The notes below the pieces were generated by a model that had not been told where the DNA came from, made no database searches, and was given only the letters and a program-made list of their open reading frames with translations. A stretch of DNA of 64,000 nucleotides. Source: Colwellia_A sp047621305 (GTDB lineage Bacteria > Pseudomonadota > Gammaproteobacteria > Enterobacterales > Alteromonadaceae). This document shows positions 37,086 through 45,768 of this stretch, piece after piece (position 1 is the stretch's first letter; each line of letters begins with the position of its first letter). The position numbers and the translations under genes are program-made. The DNA lies in contig JBLHNB010000007.1 of the NCBI GenBank assembly GCA_047621305.1, forward strand, positions 1-64,000, written 5' to 3'.

Positions 37086-39461
37086 CTATTTTTTCAATTT
37101 TGCAAAGGCATCTGCAAAAGCATTACCCATAGCAGCATTGTTCGAATCTTTTGGTTTATGAGTATTCGTTGCTCGTTGTTGAGGCTTTTTATTCGAATTT
37201 GAATGATGGGCCGGTTTAGTTGCGAGATGTTGTTGAGGCTTGTCAGGAGTTGCATCAGCAATAGCTTCATCCAAACGCATCGTTAAACTGATACGTTTAC
37301 GCTGTGGATCAACCTCAGTTACTTTCACTTTAACAATATCACCCGCTTTAACAATTTCTCTAGGGTCGCTAACAAATTTATTGGTTAATGAAGAAATATG
37401 TACTAAACCGTCTTGATGCACGCCTAAATCAACAAAAGCACCAAAGTTGGCAACATTTGAAATTACGCCTTCTAAGATCATCCCCACTTTTAAATCATTG
37501 ATGGTATTTATGCCCTCTTTGAAATTGGCGGTTTTAAATTCAGGCCGTGGATCTCTACCAGGTTTTTCAAGTTCATTAATAATATCTTTTATGGTGATAG
37601 CACCAAAGCTCTCTGTCGCAAGTTCATCACTATCGAGTTGTTTTAGCTGCGTACTGTTACCTAGCAAGGTTTGCACATCACAATTTAATTTTGCAATAAT
37701 GGCTTCAACCACGGGATAGGTTTCAGGATGCACAGCTGATTGATCTAGCGGGTTTTTACCATCGTAAATACGTAAAAATCCGGCGGCTTGCTCGAATGCT
37801 TTTTGTCCTAAACGAGCAACGTTTTTCAGTTCTTTACGGTCATTAAAGCGGCCATGTTCATCGCGATAGGCAACTACATTTTGTGCCATGGTTTTATTTA
37901 AACCTGAAACTCGGGTAAGTAATGCTGCTGACGCACTATTTAAATCTACACCGACTGCATTTACACAATCTTCTATCACATTATCCAGCATGTTACTTAA
38001 TTGGCTTTGGCTAACATCATGCTGATACTGCCCTACACCAATCGCTTTAGGGTCTATTTTAACGAGTTCTGCCATCGGATCTTGTAAACGACGGGCAATC
38101 GACACTGCGCCACGTATAGATACATCTAAATCAGGAAATTCATTAGCGGCAAACTCAGAGGCAGAATAAACCGAAGCACCGGCTTCACTGACCATCATTT
38201 TATTAGGTTTTATATTTTTAGACTGAGCATTTTCGGCAATATTACCAGCTAATATTTTTATGACCTCCGTAGCCAAAGCGTCACTTTCTCTAGAAGCCGT
38301 ACCATTACCTATCGCGATAAGTTCAACTTTATGTTGCTGACATAGATTAACTAAAGTGCGTATTGATTTGTCCCAATGATTTTGCGGAGCATGGGGGAAT
38401 ATTGTCGCTGTTTGCAGTAATTTCCCGGTGGCATCTACAATGGCAAGTTTACAACCGGTACGTAAACCAGGATCTAACCCTAAGGTTACTTTTGGTCCAG
38501 CAGGCGCGGCCATCAATAAATCACCTAAATTGGTAGCAAATACTTTTATGGCTTCAACTTCAGCTTGTTCGCGTAAATTACCGATTAATTCTGTTTCTAA
38601 ACTTAAGCTTAGTTTTTGTTTCCAAGTTAAACGAACAACTTTCGTTAAAAAATCAGCACAGCCTTGACCTGATAATCGTAAATTAAAATGTTCCATAATC
38701 AACTGTTCAGCACTTGAATAGCTGTTGTCTTCTTGTTGTGGGTCAACGTTAATTTTTAATTGCAAACAACCTTCGTTTCGGCCGCGTAGCATAGCTAACA
38801 TCCGGTGTGAAGGCACTGATTTTAAACGCTCAGAATGTTCAAAGTAGTCTCTAAATTTAGCCCCATCCTGTGTTTTTCCTTTAACGACTTTACTGGTGAG
38901 ATGTGCTTGTTTTAACAAATGTTGGCGTAACTTTTGTAATAAATTGGCATCTTCAGCAAAGCGTTCAACCAAGATAAAACTGGCAGTATCTAACACCGAC
39001 TTTTCATCATTGAGGCCTGCGGCATTATTAATAAATGCTTTTGCTTCAGCTTCGGGGTGTAAACGCCAATCGTTGTAAAGTTTGTTTGCTAGTGGCTCTA
39101 GCCCTGCTTCAATAGCAATTTGTCCTTTAGTGCGACGTTTAGGGCGAAAAGGTAAATATAAATCTTCTAAACGGGTTTTATTATCCGCTTTATTAAGTTC
39201 CGCTTCTAAAGCAGGCGATAACTTACCTTGCTGTTTAATACTGGTAATAATTACTTGGCGGCGGTCTGCTAAACCACGGAGATAATTTAAGCGCTGATCT
39301 AGGTGGCGTAAATGATTATCATCTAATCCTTGTGTGACCTCTTTACGATAACGAGCAATAAAAGGTACAGTTGCGCCGTCGTCTAACAGCGTGATTGCGG
39401 CATTAATTTGTACAGTTTTAACATCAAGTTCTTTAGCAATTTGCTCAGCAATAGCTATCAT
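37086..39461 (-). CDS. tex: Tex-family transcription accessory RNA-binding protein
   Basis: A 791-residue cytoplasmic protein of the Tex/YhgF family, which binds nucleic acid and affects transcription. Visible parts are the helical N terminus (AITLLDDGATVPFIARYRKEVT), the YqgF nuclease-like domain (LGLDPGLRTGCKLAIVD), the helix-hairpin-helix region (NVIEDCVNAVGVDLNSASAA), and a C-terminal S1 domain from about residue 650 (GMILEGVISNVANFGAFVDL). A Gln/Lys/His-rich tail follows. The length is normal for the family. Confidence 0.95.
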   Translation of the reverse strand: MIAIAEQIAKELDVKTVQINAAITLLDDGATVPFIARYRKEVTQGLDDNHLRHLDQRLNYLRGLADRRQVIITSIKQQGKLSPALEAELNKADNKTRLEDLYLPFRPKRRTKGQIAIEAGLEPLANKLYNDWRLHPEAEAKAFINNAAGLNDEKSVLDTASFILVERFAEDANLLQKLRQHLLKQAHLTSKVVKGKTQDGAKFRDYFEHSERLKSVPSHRMLAMLRGRNEGCLQLKINVDPQQEDNSYSSAEQLIMEHFNLRLSGQGCADFLTKVVRLTWKQKLSLSLETELIGNLREQAEVEAIKVFATNLGDLLMAAPAGPKVTLGLDPGLRTGCKLAIVDATGKLLQTATIFPHAPQNHWDKSIRTLVNLCQQHKVELIAIGNGTASRESDALATEVIKILAGNIAENAQSKNIKPNKMMVSEAGASVYSASEFAANEFPDLDVSIRGAVSIARRLQDPMAELVKIDPKAIGVGQYQHDVSQSQLSNMLDNVIEDCVNAVGVDLNSASAALLTRVSGLNKTMAQNVVAYRDEHGRFNDRKELKNVARLGQKAFEQAAGFLRIYDGKNPLDQSAVHPETYPVVEAIIAKLNCDVQTLLGNSTQLKQLDSDELATESFGAITIKDIINELEKPGRDPRPEFKTANFKEGINTINDLKVGMILEGVISNVANFGAFVDLGVHQDGLVHISSLTNKFVSDPREIVKAGDIVKVKVTEVDPQRKRISLTMRLDEAIADATPDKPQQHLATKPAHHSNSNKKPQQRATNTHKPKDSNNAAMGNAFADAFAKLKK

Positions 39462-39764
39462 TTATCATAAACCCTAATTTGAAAACGCAGGTGTTGTTAC
39501 ACCTTGTATCGGTTTATTTTATCAGTATTTTAAATAGCAGCAAAAGAATAAATTGACCAATGGAAATAAAAATGAATATCAATCATTTTGTAACAGCGCT
39601 AATGTCACGAAAGGGCTTATTAATCTTTATTGATTGAATAGCAAAAATGCTGAGGTAAGTTATACAAGTATTCGCGCTTGATCGATGAAGTAGTTGTTAA
39701 TTTTACTTTGTATTTACTGCTTGAATGGTTAGACTCGAGCGCTTTTCATCTTGGGTCTGTCATA

Positions 39765-40958
39765 ATGTTCGTACAAGTTACTTTTCTTTTTGTATTATTA
39801 TTTACCTTTCCGTATGTATATGGCACTAATTTCACTGATATCAATGAAAAATTTTCTGCGCATGTTGCGATTGAATTAGACAAGTACAGTATTCCAGGTG
39901 GCGCATATGTTATTGTTAAAAATAATAATATCCTTGCTTTAGAAACTTTTGGCCACATTGATAAAAGTAAATCACAAAAAGTAAATAATAGTACCGTATT
40001 TCGATTAGCCTCAGTGTCTAAACCCTTTGCCGCGACTCTTACTACGATGTTGGCGCAAGAGCAGCGGCTAAGTTTATCTGATCCTATCACCAAATATGTT
40101 CCAAATTTTTCCTTGGCAACCCATGGAGCAGCGGAGAAAATTCAACTTAAGCATTTATTAAGTCATTCAAGTGGCTTGATGCCCAATGCTTATGACAATC
40201 TATTACATGAAAATTGGAGTATGGATAAGATCATTAGCCGTTTTCAACGTGTTAAGCCTATCTGTAAACCTGCACAATGTTACGGCTACCAAAATATAGC
40301 TTATGGTTTGTTACAACCAGCCATTGAAGCGAGTCAATCTAAAAACTATTCGACTTTACTGCAAGAGCGAATTTTTACACCGTTAAATATGCACAATGCC
40401 TCTGTGGGTATCGATGTATTTTTAGCGCAAGAAAACACCGCAAAACCTCATGTATTAAGAAAGCGTATAAATACCCATCGAAAAGATAAAAATGGTCGTA
40501 AGATTAAGCAATATGTGTGGAGTACCGTTAAAGTTGAGCCTGACTTTTATAAAGTTGCTCCGGCGGCAGGTATTAACGCGAGTATTACTGACTTGGCAAA
40601 GTGGTTAATTGCAAATTTAGGTTATAACCCTGAGGTATTATCGCCGGCATTACTTAATGAATTAACCACGCCGCGAATAAAAACTAAAAAAGATCTACGT
40701 CGAAGGTTTTGGAAAGATCATCTCACTGATGCACATTATGGTTACGGTTGGCGTATTTATCAATTTGAAGGGTATCCAATTATTTATCATTCTGGCTGGG
40801 TATCAGGCTTTCGCGCAGATATTGGTTATTCACCCGATTTAGATATAGGTTTTGCCTTGCTCATTAATGCCGAGTCTAACGTTATTAATAAAATATCAAG
40901 CCAGTTTTGGTCACAAGCCCATAAGCAATTTTCATCACTTACGGCAAAACAGCCTTAA
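39765..40958 (+). CDS. Serine beta-lactamase-like hydrolase
   Basis: A serine hydrolase of the beta-lactamase/penicillin-binding-protein fold (class C-like, Pfam Beta-lactamase), 397 residues from the ATG at 39765. That start gives an N-terminal signal (MFVQVTFLFVLLFTFPYVYG); the frame is open to 39678 and the start context is weak. The active-site motifs are S-x-x-K in LASVSKPFAATL, Y-x-N in CYGYQNIAYGLL, and HSGWVSGF in place of KTG. Many such proteins are esterases or peptidases, so antibiotic resistance should not be inferred. Confidence 0.82.
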   Translation: MFVQVTFLFVLLFTFPYVYGTNFTDINEKFSAHVAIELDKYSIPGGAYVIVKNNNILALETFGHIDKSKSQKVNNSTVFRLASVSKPFAATLTTMLAQEQRLSLSDPITKYVPNFSLATHGAAEKIQLKHLLSHSSGLMPNAYDNLLHENWSMDKIISRFQRVKPICKPAQCYGYQNIAYGLLQPAIEASQSKNYSTLLQERIFTPLNMHNASVGIDVFLAQENTAKPHVLRKRINTHRKDKNGRKIKQYVWSTVKVEPDFYKVAPAAGINASITDLAKWLIANLGYNPEVLSPALLNELTTPRIKTKKDLRRRFWKDHLTDAHYGYGWRIYQFEGYPIIYHSGWVSGFRADIGYSPDLDIGFALLINAESNVINKISSQFWSQAHKQFSSLTAKQP

Positions 40959-41057
40959 GTCTTATGGAGCAGGTAAAATGGAAAAAGCCAGTTAACAAAC
41001 TGGCTAATTTGAATAATAAAAAAGAGTGACACCCTTTTCAACTTAATGGAATTGGTA

Positions 41058-41690
41058 TTAATTTTTAGGAAAAACTTGTTCGCTATCGTCACCAAACCAA
41101 TGGCGAATTAACGTGGTTGCTTGCTCTGCACCTGTACGTTTAAGTGATGAAAAAGCTTGTACGGTAATATCGGCATTAAGGTCCTTTAATGCTTTTTTAA
41201 CTTGCAAAACCGCGGTACTACTTTGTCCTTGTGAAAACTTATCACATTTAGTTAGTAGTGCTAATATGGGTAAATCACTATCGGCTGCCCAATGAATAAG
41301 CTCTAAATCAAGGTCTTTTAATGGATGACGAATATCCATTAAAATTACTAAACCTTTTAAGCAGTCACGCTTTTCCAAGTATTCACCTAATGCTTTTTGC
41401 CATTTCTTCTTCATTTCTAAAGGGACTTTGGCAAAGCCGTATCCAGGTAAATCAACCAAACGTTTATTTTCGGCAATTTCAAAAATGTTAATCAGCTGGG
41501 TACGACCCGGTGTTTTACTGATACGGGCTAAACCGTTTTGGTTGGTTAAAGTATTAAGTGCGCTTGATTTACCCGCATTTGAACGACCAGCGAAGGCAAC
41601 TTCAATACCATTATCTTCAGGTAAACGACGAATGTCTGGTGCACTAAGGGTAAATGTCGCTTTGTTTAAGTGAATGGCTGTAGATGACAA
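41058..41690 (-). CDS. engB: Ribosome-biogenesis GTPase EngB (YihA)
   Basis: A 210-residue GTPase needed for 50S ribosome assembly. The G1 motif is GRSNAGKSSALN, G3 is DLPGYGFAKVP, G4 is TKCDKF, and the G5 region reads QAFSSLKR. The RTQLINIF strand is typical. The length is normal. It is divergent from the tetrahaem cytochrome gene; a cytochrome c4 next to engB is a common arrangement in gammaproteobacteria. Confidence 0.96.
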   Translation of the reverse strand: MSSTAIHLNKATFTLSAPDIRRLPEDNGIEVAFAGRSNAGKSSALNTLTNQNGLARISKTPGRTQLINIFEIAENKRLVDLPGYGFAKVPLEMKKKWQKALGEYLEKRDCLKGLVILMDIRHPLKDLDLELIHWAADSDLPILALLTKCDKFSQGQSSTAVLQVKKALKDLNADITVQAFSSLKRTGAEQATTLIRHWFGDDSEQVFPKN

Positions 41691-41977
41691 GATTAAGGTC
41701 CAACAAAATAAGTAAAAAGTTATTATACCAATTTAAGTCGTACAAATTCTATCTGTTTTAATCAGAGTTATTATTTGTAAAATACTGAATGAGAATCAGT
41801 TAGTGATATTAACGGTGTTTTTATCGATAAAGGTGTCAATCTACTCGCATTTAGCGAATATTTTTCTATGATATTGTTACGCACGGTTAATATTCGTGTA
41901 AAATACTGCCAATTTTTATATTCACTGGTTTGATCAACAAGTATCTCATTAATCAAACAAAAGCAGAGAGCAACTCA

Positions 41978-43204
41978 ATGAAAAAACTTATTTTTTCGCT
42001 ACTATTTGTTATCGCCCATGTAAATATCGCAGTAGCAGCACCAGGTGATATTGCCGCGGGTAAAGGTAAAGCAGCTATGTGTTCTGCTTGTCATGGTGCT
42101 TCAGGTATAAGTGCCGCAGAATCATATCCAAATTTGGCAGGACAACATGCTGATTATATTACAAAACAGCTAAAAGCATTTAAAAGTGGCGATCGTAAAG
42201 ATCCGGTTATGGCACCAATGGCTGCGGGTTTATCTGAACAAGACATGGCTGATGTCGCAGCGTATTTTGCTAGTTTGCCTCGCAAGGCTGTAACTGCAAC
42301 TGCGGGCGATGCAACTTCTGCAACAGCCGCGGTACAAGCACCGGTTAAATATGTTGCTAATGCAATTGCTGGTAAAAGTTTATATGAATTAGGCGATGAA
42401 TCTCGCAGTATCGGTGCATGTAGTGGTTGTCATGGTAAAGACGGTAACAGTAAAGTGCTGATTTACCCTAACTTGGCCAAACAACATGCGCAGTATATTG
42501 AAAAACAATTACATGCATTTAAAGATAACAGCCGTACTAACTTTGCGATGAACCAATTTGCTGGCGCAATGACAGATGAAGAAATTTCTGATATTGGTGC
42601 ATACTTTTCTGATACAAAAGCTGTTGCCAATGTAAAAGCGAGACGAGTCAAAAGTGCTGCACCTGTTACAGAGGCGGTTATTGCCGGTAAAGCGAAATCT
42701 GCGGTATGTGCAGCTTGTCATGGCGCAGAGGGTAATAGCTTAGTGCCAATGTATCCTAACCTTGCAGGCCAAAGTGCAGATTACCTGACCAAGCAATTAA
42801 AAGAATTTAAAAATGGTATACGTAAAAATGCTGTTATGGCAGGCATGGTAGCAACTTTGTCAGAACAAGACATGGTAGAAATTTCTGCTTATTATTCTAC
42901 CCAGAAAGAAAATGTGGGTACGGGTGACGGTTCTGCGATAGGTCGCAAATTATACTTTAATGGTAACGCGGCTAAAGGAATTACAGCTTGTGTGGCCTGT
43001 CATGGGGTAAATGGTAAAGGTATGCCAAAAGCTGGTTTCCCTGCTATCGCTTCTCAAAATTCAGCGTACTTAACTGCACAACTTAACAACTTCAAAAGCA
43101 TGACACGTGAAAATGATCGTAATGGCATGATGCGTAATATCGCGAAGAAATTGAAGAAAAATGATGTTGAAGAATTAGTGAAGTTTATGTCTACAATGAA
43201 GTAA
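41978..43204 (+). CDS. Tetrahaem cytochrome c built from two cytochrome c4 units
   Basis: A 408-residue periplasmic cytochrome with signal peptide MKKLIFSLLFVIAHVNIAVA; the ATG at 41978 is preceded by CAGAGAG, although the frame opens at 41930. Four haem motifs are seen: CSACH (35-39), CSGCH (148-152), CAACH (244-248) and CVACH (338-342), each followed by a candidate axial Met (DPVMAPM, FAMNQF, NAVMAGM, NGMMRNI). The order looks like two fused dihaem c4 proteins. Cytochrome c4 normally has about 200 residues and two haems, so this is double. It probably carries electrons to a terminal oxidase. Linkers of about 25-30 residues separate the domains. Confidence 0.9.
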   Translation: MKKLIFSLLFVIAHVNIAVAAPGDIAAGKGKAAMCSACHGASGISAAESYPNLAGQHADYITKQLKAFKSGDRKDPVMAPMAAGLSEQDMADVAAYFASLPRKAVTATAGDATSATAAVQAPVKYVANAIAGKSLYELGDESRSIGACSGCHGKDGNSKVLIYPNLAKQHAQYIEKQLHAFKDNSRTNFAMNQFAGAMTDEEISDIGAYFSDTKAVANVKARRVKSAAPVTEAVIAGKAKSAVCAACHGAEGNSLVPMYPNLAGQSADYLTKQLKEFKNGIRKNAVMAGMVATLSEQDMVEISAYYSTQKENVGTGDGSAIGRKLYFNGNAAKGITACVACHGVNGKGMPKAGFPAIASQNSAYLTAQLNNFKSMTRENDRNGMMRNIAKKLKKNDVEELVKFMSTMK

Positions 43205-43223
43205 AAGTAAATTTACAAAGTAA

Positions 43224-43380
43224 TACCCATTCCATTAAGTTTGTGATTTTGTTGTGCGCAGGAAAAATATTATAGGGCAAGGCGCTTGATTGACTCATAG
43301 CTAGCTATGAGGATTGAGAGCAACGTAGACCTGAAAAATTTTAACCAGTACAAGTGAGCAATAACTTAATAGGATTGGTA
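43224..43380 (+). mobile_element. MITE-like element, family B subtype, copy B4
   Basis: A 157-base element beginning TACCCATTCCATTAAG and ending AATAGGATTGGTA, with TAA on both sides (43221-43223, 43381-43383). Its core GGCGCTTGATTGACTCATAG, then CTAGCTATGAGGATTGAGAG and CAACGTAG, matches the family B core with changes on both arms of the hairpin. It lies between the cytochrome stop and its terminator, so it is transcribed in the 3' UTR. Confidence 0.8.
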
Positions 43381-43406
43381 TAATTTTTACTTAACAATAG
43401 ATATCA

Positions 43407-43432
43407 AAGCAGCACAGTGTGCTGCTTTTTTG
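43407..43432 (+). terminator. Rho-independent terminator after the tetrahaem cytochrome gene
   Basis: AAGCAGCACAGTGTGCTGCTT is a near-perfect palindrome followed by a T tract. It lies 200 bases past the stop because an element was inserted between. Confidence 0.88.
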
Positions 43433-43533
43433 TTTTCCAATATTCCACATTGTTAAAAATCGTGTAGAATGTCATCATCTTTATTAAATTAACTAATACG
43501 CTATACCGTTAGCGATAAGTAGAGAGTCATTCA

Positions 43534-44154
43534 ATGAAAAAAATAATATTAACCTTATTGTTAGGATTAGGCGCTATAAATACAGCAGCGGCATTAGAAG
43601 GTAATGCTGAAGCAGGTAAAGCAAAATCAGTCATGTGTGGTGCTTGCCATGGCGCTGACGGTAATAGTTTAGTACCAATGTACCCAAAATTAGCAGGTCA
43701 AAGTGCTATTTATATTGCTAAGCAACTTGCTGAATTTAAAGCCGGCGTAATGTCTGGTGGTAAAGAAGGCCGTATAGACCCGGTAATGGGTGGTATGACA
43801 ATGGCTTTATCCGAGCAAGATATGATGGATTTAGGTGCTTATTATCAGGCGCAAACATCAACCGCGGGTAATGGCTCTGCAGATGCTCTTGGTAAGTCTC
43901 TATATTTAAGTGGCGATGCTGAACGCGGCATTACCGCTTGTATTGCTTGTCATAGCTTTGATGGTCACGGTATGCCATCAGCTGGTTTTCCTGCGGTAGC
44001 CAGCCAAAATGTTGATTACTTAAAAGGCCAATTAAGTAAATTTCGTGATGGTTCTCGCGCAAACGATAATAACGCTATGATGCGTAATATCGCGATTAAA
44101 CTAGAAGATGCTGACATTGCGGCATTAACGCAGTATATGTCGTCACTCAAATAA
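43534..44154 (+). CDS. Dihaem cytochrome c4
   Basis: A 206-residue periplasmic dihaem cytochrome c4 with signal peptide MKKIILTLLLGLGAINTAAA. Haem motifs are CGACH (35-39) and CIACH (136-140); axial Met candidates lie in DPVMGGMTMAL and NAMMRNIAIKL. The length and two-domain layout are standard. It is very similar to the C-terminal half of the tetrahaem gene upstream (GNSLVPMYPxLAGQSA; MMRNIAxKL), indicating tandem duplication. It has its own promoter region and terminator. Confidence 0.95.
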   Translation: MKKIILTLLLGLGAINTAAALEGNAEAGKAKSVMCGACHGADGNSLVPMYPKLAGQSAIYIAKQLAEFKAGVMSGGKEGRIDPVMGGMTMALSEQDMMDLGAYYQAQTSTAGNGSADALGKSLYLSGDAERGITACIACHSFDGHGMPSAGFPAVASQNVDYLKGQLSKFRDGSRANDNNAMMRNIAIKLEDADIAALTQYMSSLK

Positions 44155-44180
44155 TTTTCCTATAGATATTGTTATTATTA

Positions 44181-44208
44181 AAAAAGCAGCGTTTATCGCT
44201 GCTTTTTT
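44181..44208 (+). terminator. Rho-independent terminator after cytochrome c4
   Basis: AAAAAAGCAGCG-TTTA-TCGCTGCTTTTTT: perfect stem with a T tract, 30 bases after the stop. Confidence 0.92.
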
Positions 44209-44388
44209 GTATCTGATAAATCACAAATACCTGCATCCTAACAGGTATTATCATTATTTTATGGACAGAACCCACTCAGTAATAAGTTATTAAATAAATA
44301 GTATGAAAATAATTTGGGCTCCACTGTAATAAACTTCTACGCTACGCCACTAACTAGGCATAACAAATTAACAAATAACAGGATTTTA

Positions 44389-44895
44389 ATGGGAAGTGAC
44401 TTTTACCAGCTGTCTATATTACCTTTTGCGGGGATTATTATTAAAATCTGTCGGGCTTATACAAATAGCCAAGAAGATTTTGAAGACTACTATCAGGAAG
44501 TCTGTCTACAAATTTGGCGTAGCAAAGATAACTTTAATAAAGAAAGTGAATGGTCAACGTGGATATATCGTATTTCGCTTAACGTCTGTTTAACCTATTT
44601 GAAGCGACGCAAAAATGGCGATAAACGAATTGTTTCAGATACCTTACCCGAAGAAGCTATAGACGATAGCAAAGCATTTGTAAGTGATGAAATAAATCAG
44701 CTATATAGCGCCATTAAACATTTATCTGAAACTGATAGAGCTGTCATTTTACTTTATCTCGAAGAGAAGTCTTATGAAGAGATAGCCGACATTATTGGGA
44801 GTAATATAAATAATATTGGTGTGCGGATAAAGAGAATAAAAGAGAGACTAAAAGAGAGACTAAACAAATATATTAATACAAAGGACAGCATATGA
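44389..44895 (+). CDS. ECF-type RNA polymerase sigma factor
   Basis: A 168-residue sigma-70 family factor of the extracytoplasmic function group, with only regions 2 and 4. I start at the ATG at 44389 (MGSDFYQLSIL), preceded by AACAGGA; the frame is open to 44314. Region 2 has DFEDYYQEVCLQIWRSKDNF and EWSTWIYRISLNVCLTYLKR. Region 4 has AVILLYLEEKSYEEIADIIG and NNIGVRIKRIKERLK. It overlaps the next gene by four bases (ATGA), so they are a coupled pair, and the partner may control its activity. Confidence 0.9.
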   Translation: MGSDFYQLSILPFAGIIIKICRAYTNSQEDFEDYYQEVCLQIWRSKDNFNKESEWSTWIYRISLNVCLTYLKRRKNGDKRIVSDTLPEEAIDDSKAFVSDEINQLYSAIKHLSETDRAVILLYLEEKSYEEIADIIGSNINNIGVRIKRIKERLKERLNKYINTKDSI

Positions 44896-45533
44896 GCAAA
44901 TCAATTGAAGCAATGTGGAAAGAAGGCTTTGTTAACGAAGCGCACTTGTTAGCACCTAAAATCAATGGCTTATATAACAGAAAGTCGCAGAATATTGTTG
45001 ATAAGCTGCGAAATATGTTTGCTATCAACATAAAAGCCATCATTATCGGTAGTGTGATTATGTTTATTATGATGAGTCTGTTCGGGGCGCCATTTTTAGG
45101 TTTATACATTTGTTGTCTACTTGTGCCATTGATCATTATTGCTAAACAAGAATTAAAAAAGTCGGTTAATTTGTCCAAAGGACAAAGTAGTTATGACTAC
45201 CTGATGAGCTTTAATAGCTGGTTGAAAAGTTCCATTGAAGCGTATTCCAGCTATTATAAAATATTTTATCCAATGCTTTTTCTTGGCATGGCTATTCAAG
45301 GAATAGTGAGCAAAGCGGGGGGGGAAATGATTGCGTTACTGCTTGAAAAGGTTCCTACAAATATCATTATATTGGGTCAACCCTATTATTTGATCGTGGT
45401 TGTAGCAGCATTAACACTGTTTTTTGCAAGATACGCTGATGCATTATATCGTCTAGATCTCAATATGATTTACGGTCGCCAGTTTAAAAAGTTGGAAGAG
45501 CTGCTTACTGATATAAAAGAACTGAGGCAGTAG
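44892..45533 (+). CDS. Membrane protein coupled to the ECF sigma factor, possible anti-sigma
   Basis: A 213-residue protein with four hydrophobic segments: about 48-68, 70-86, 120-140 and 165-185. The cytoplasmic N terminus is only some 45 residues (SKSIEAMWKEGFVNEAHLLA), with no HxxxCxxC zinc anti-sigma motif. Start and stop overlap with the sigma gene suggests a regulatory partner, but this is inferred from position only. Four-span partners next to ECF genes of this kind occur in other bacteria. Confidence 0.6.
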   Translation: MSKSIEAMWKEGFVNEAHLLAPKINGLYNRKSQNIVDKLRNMFAINIKAIIIGSVIMFIMMSLFGAPFLGLYICCLLVPLIIIAKQELKKSVNLSKGQSSYDYLMSFNSWLKSSIEAYSSYYKIFYPMLFLGMAIQGIVSKAGGEMIALLLEKVPTNIIILGQPYYLIVVVAALTLFFARYADALYRLDLNMIYGRQFKKLEELLTDIKELRQ

Positions 45534-45768
45534 CTTAAAGAAAGAGCCTAGTCTCAGCTTACATATATCTTCGCGATATAGCAGACGGCCTAGCCAGTTG
45601 TTTGGGCAATAGTGAAGATTACTGCTGTATAAATCACTTTATACCAAAATACGGCTATTATTTGTATTTTATTTAGTGTGTAAATGACTGTTTATTATTC
45701 CAAAAAAACGAAGCCTCAAGGGAAGGTAAAATGAGACTCCGCAAAAATGAGATCTAAATCGACTGAAC

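Noticed and set aside
39765..40958. AmpC-type antibiotic resistance gene
   Set aside because: The serine-hydrolase motifs are present but KTG is replaced by HSG, as in many esterases and peptidases; resistance cannot be inferred.
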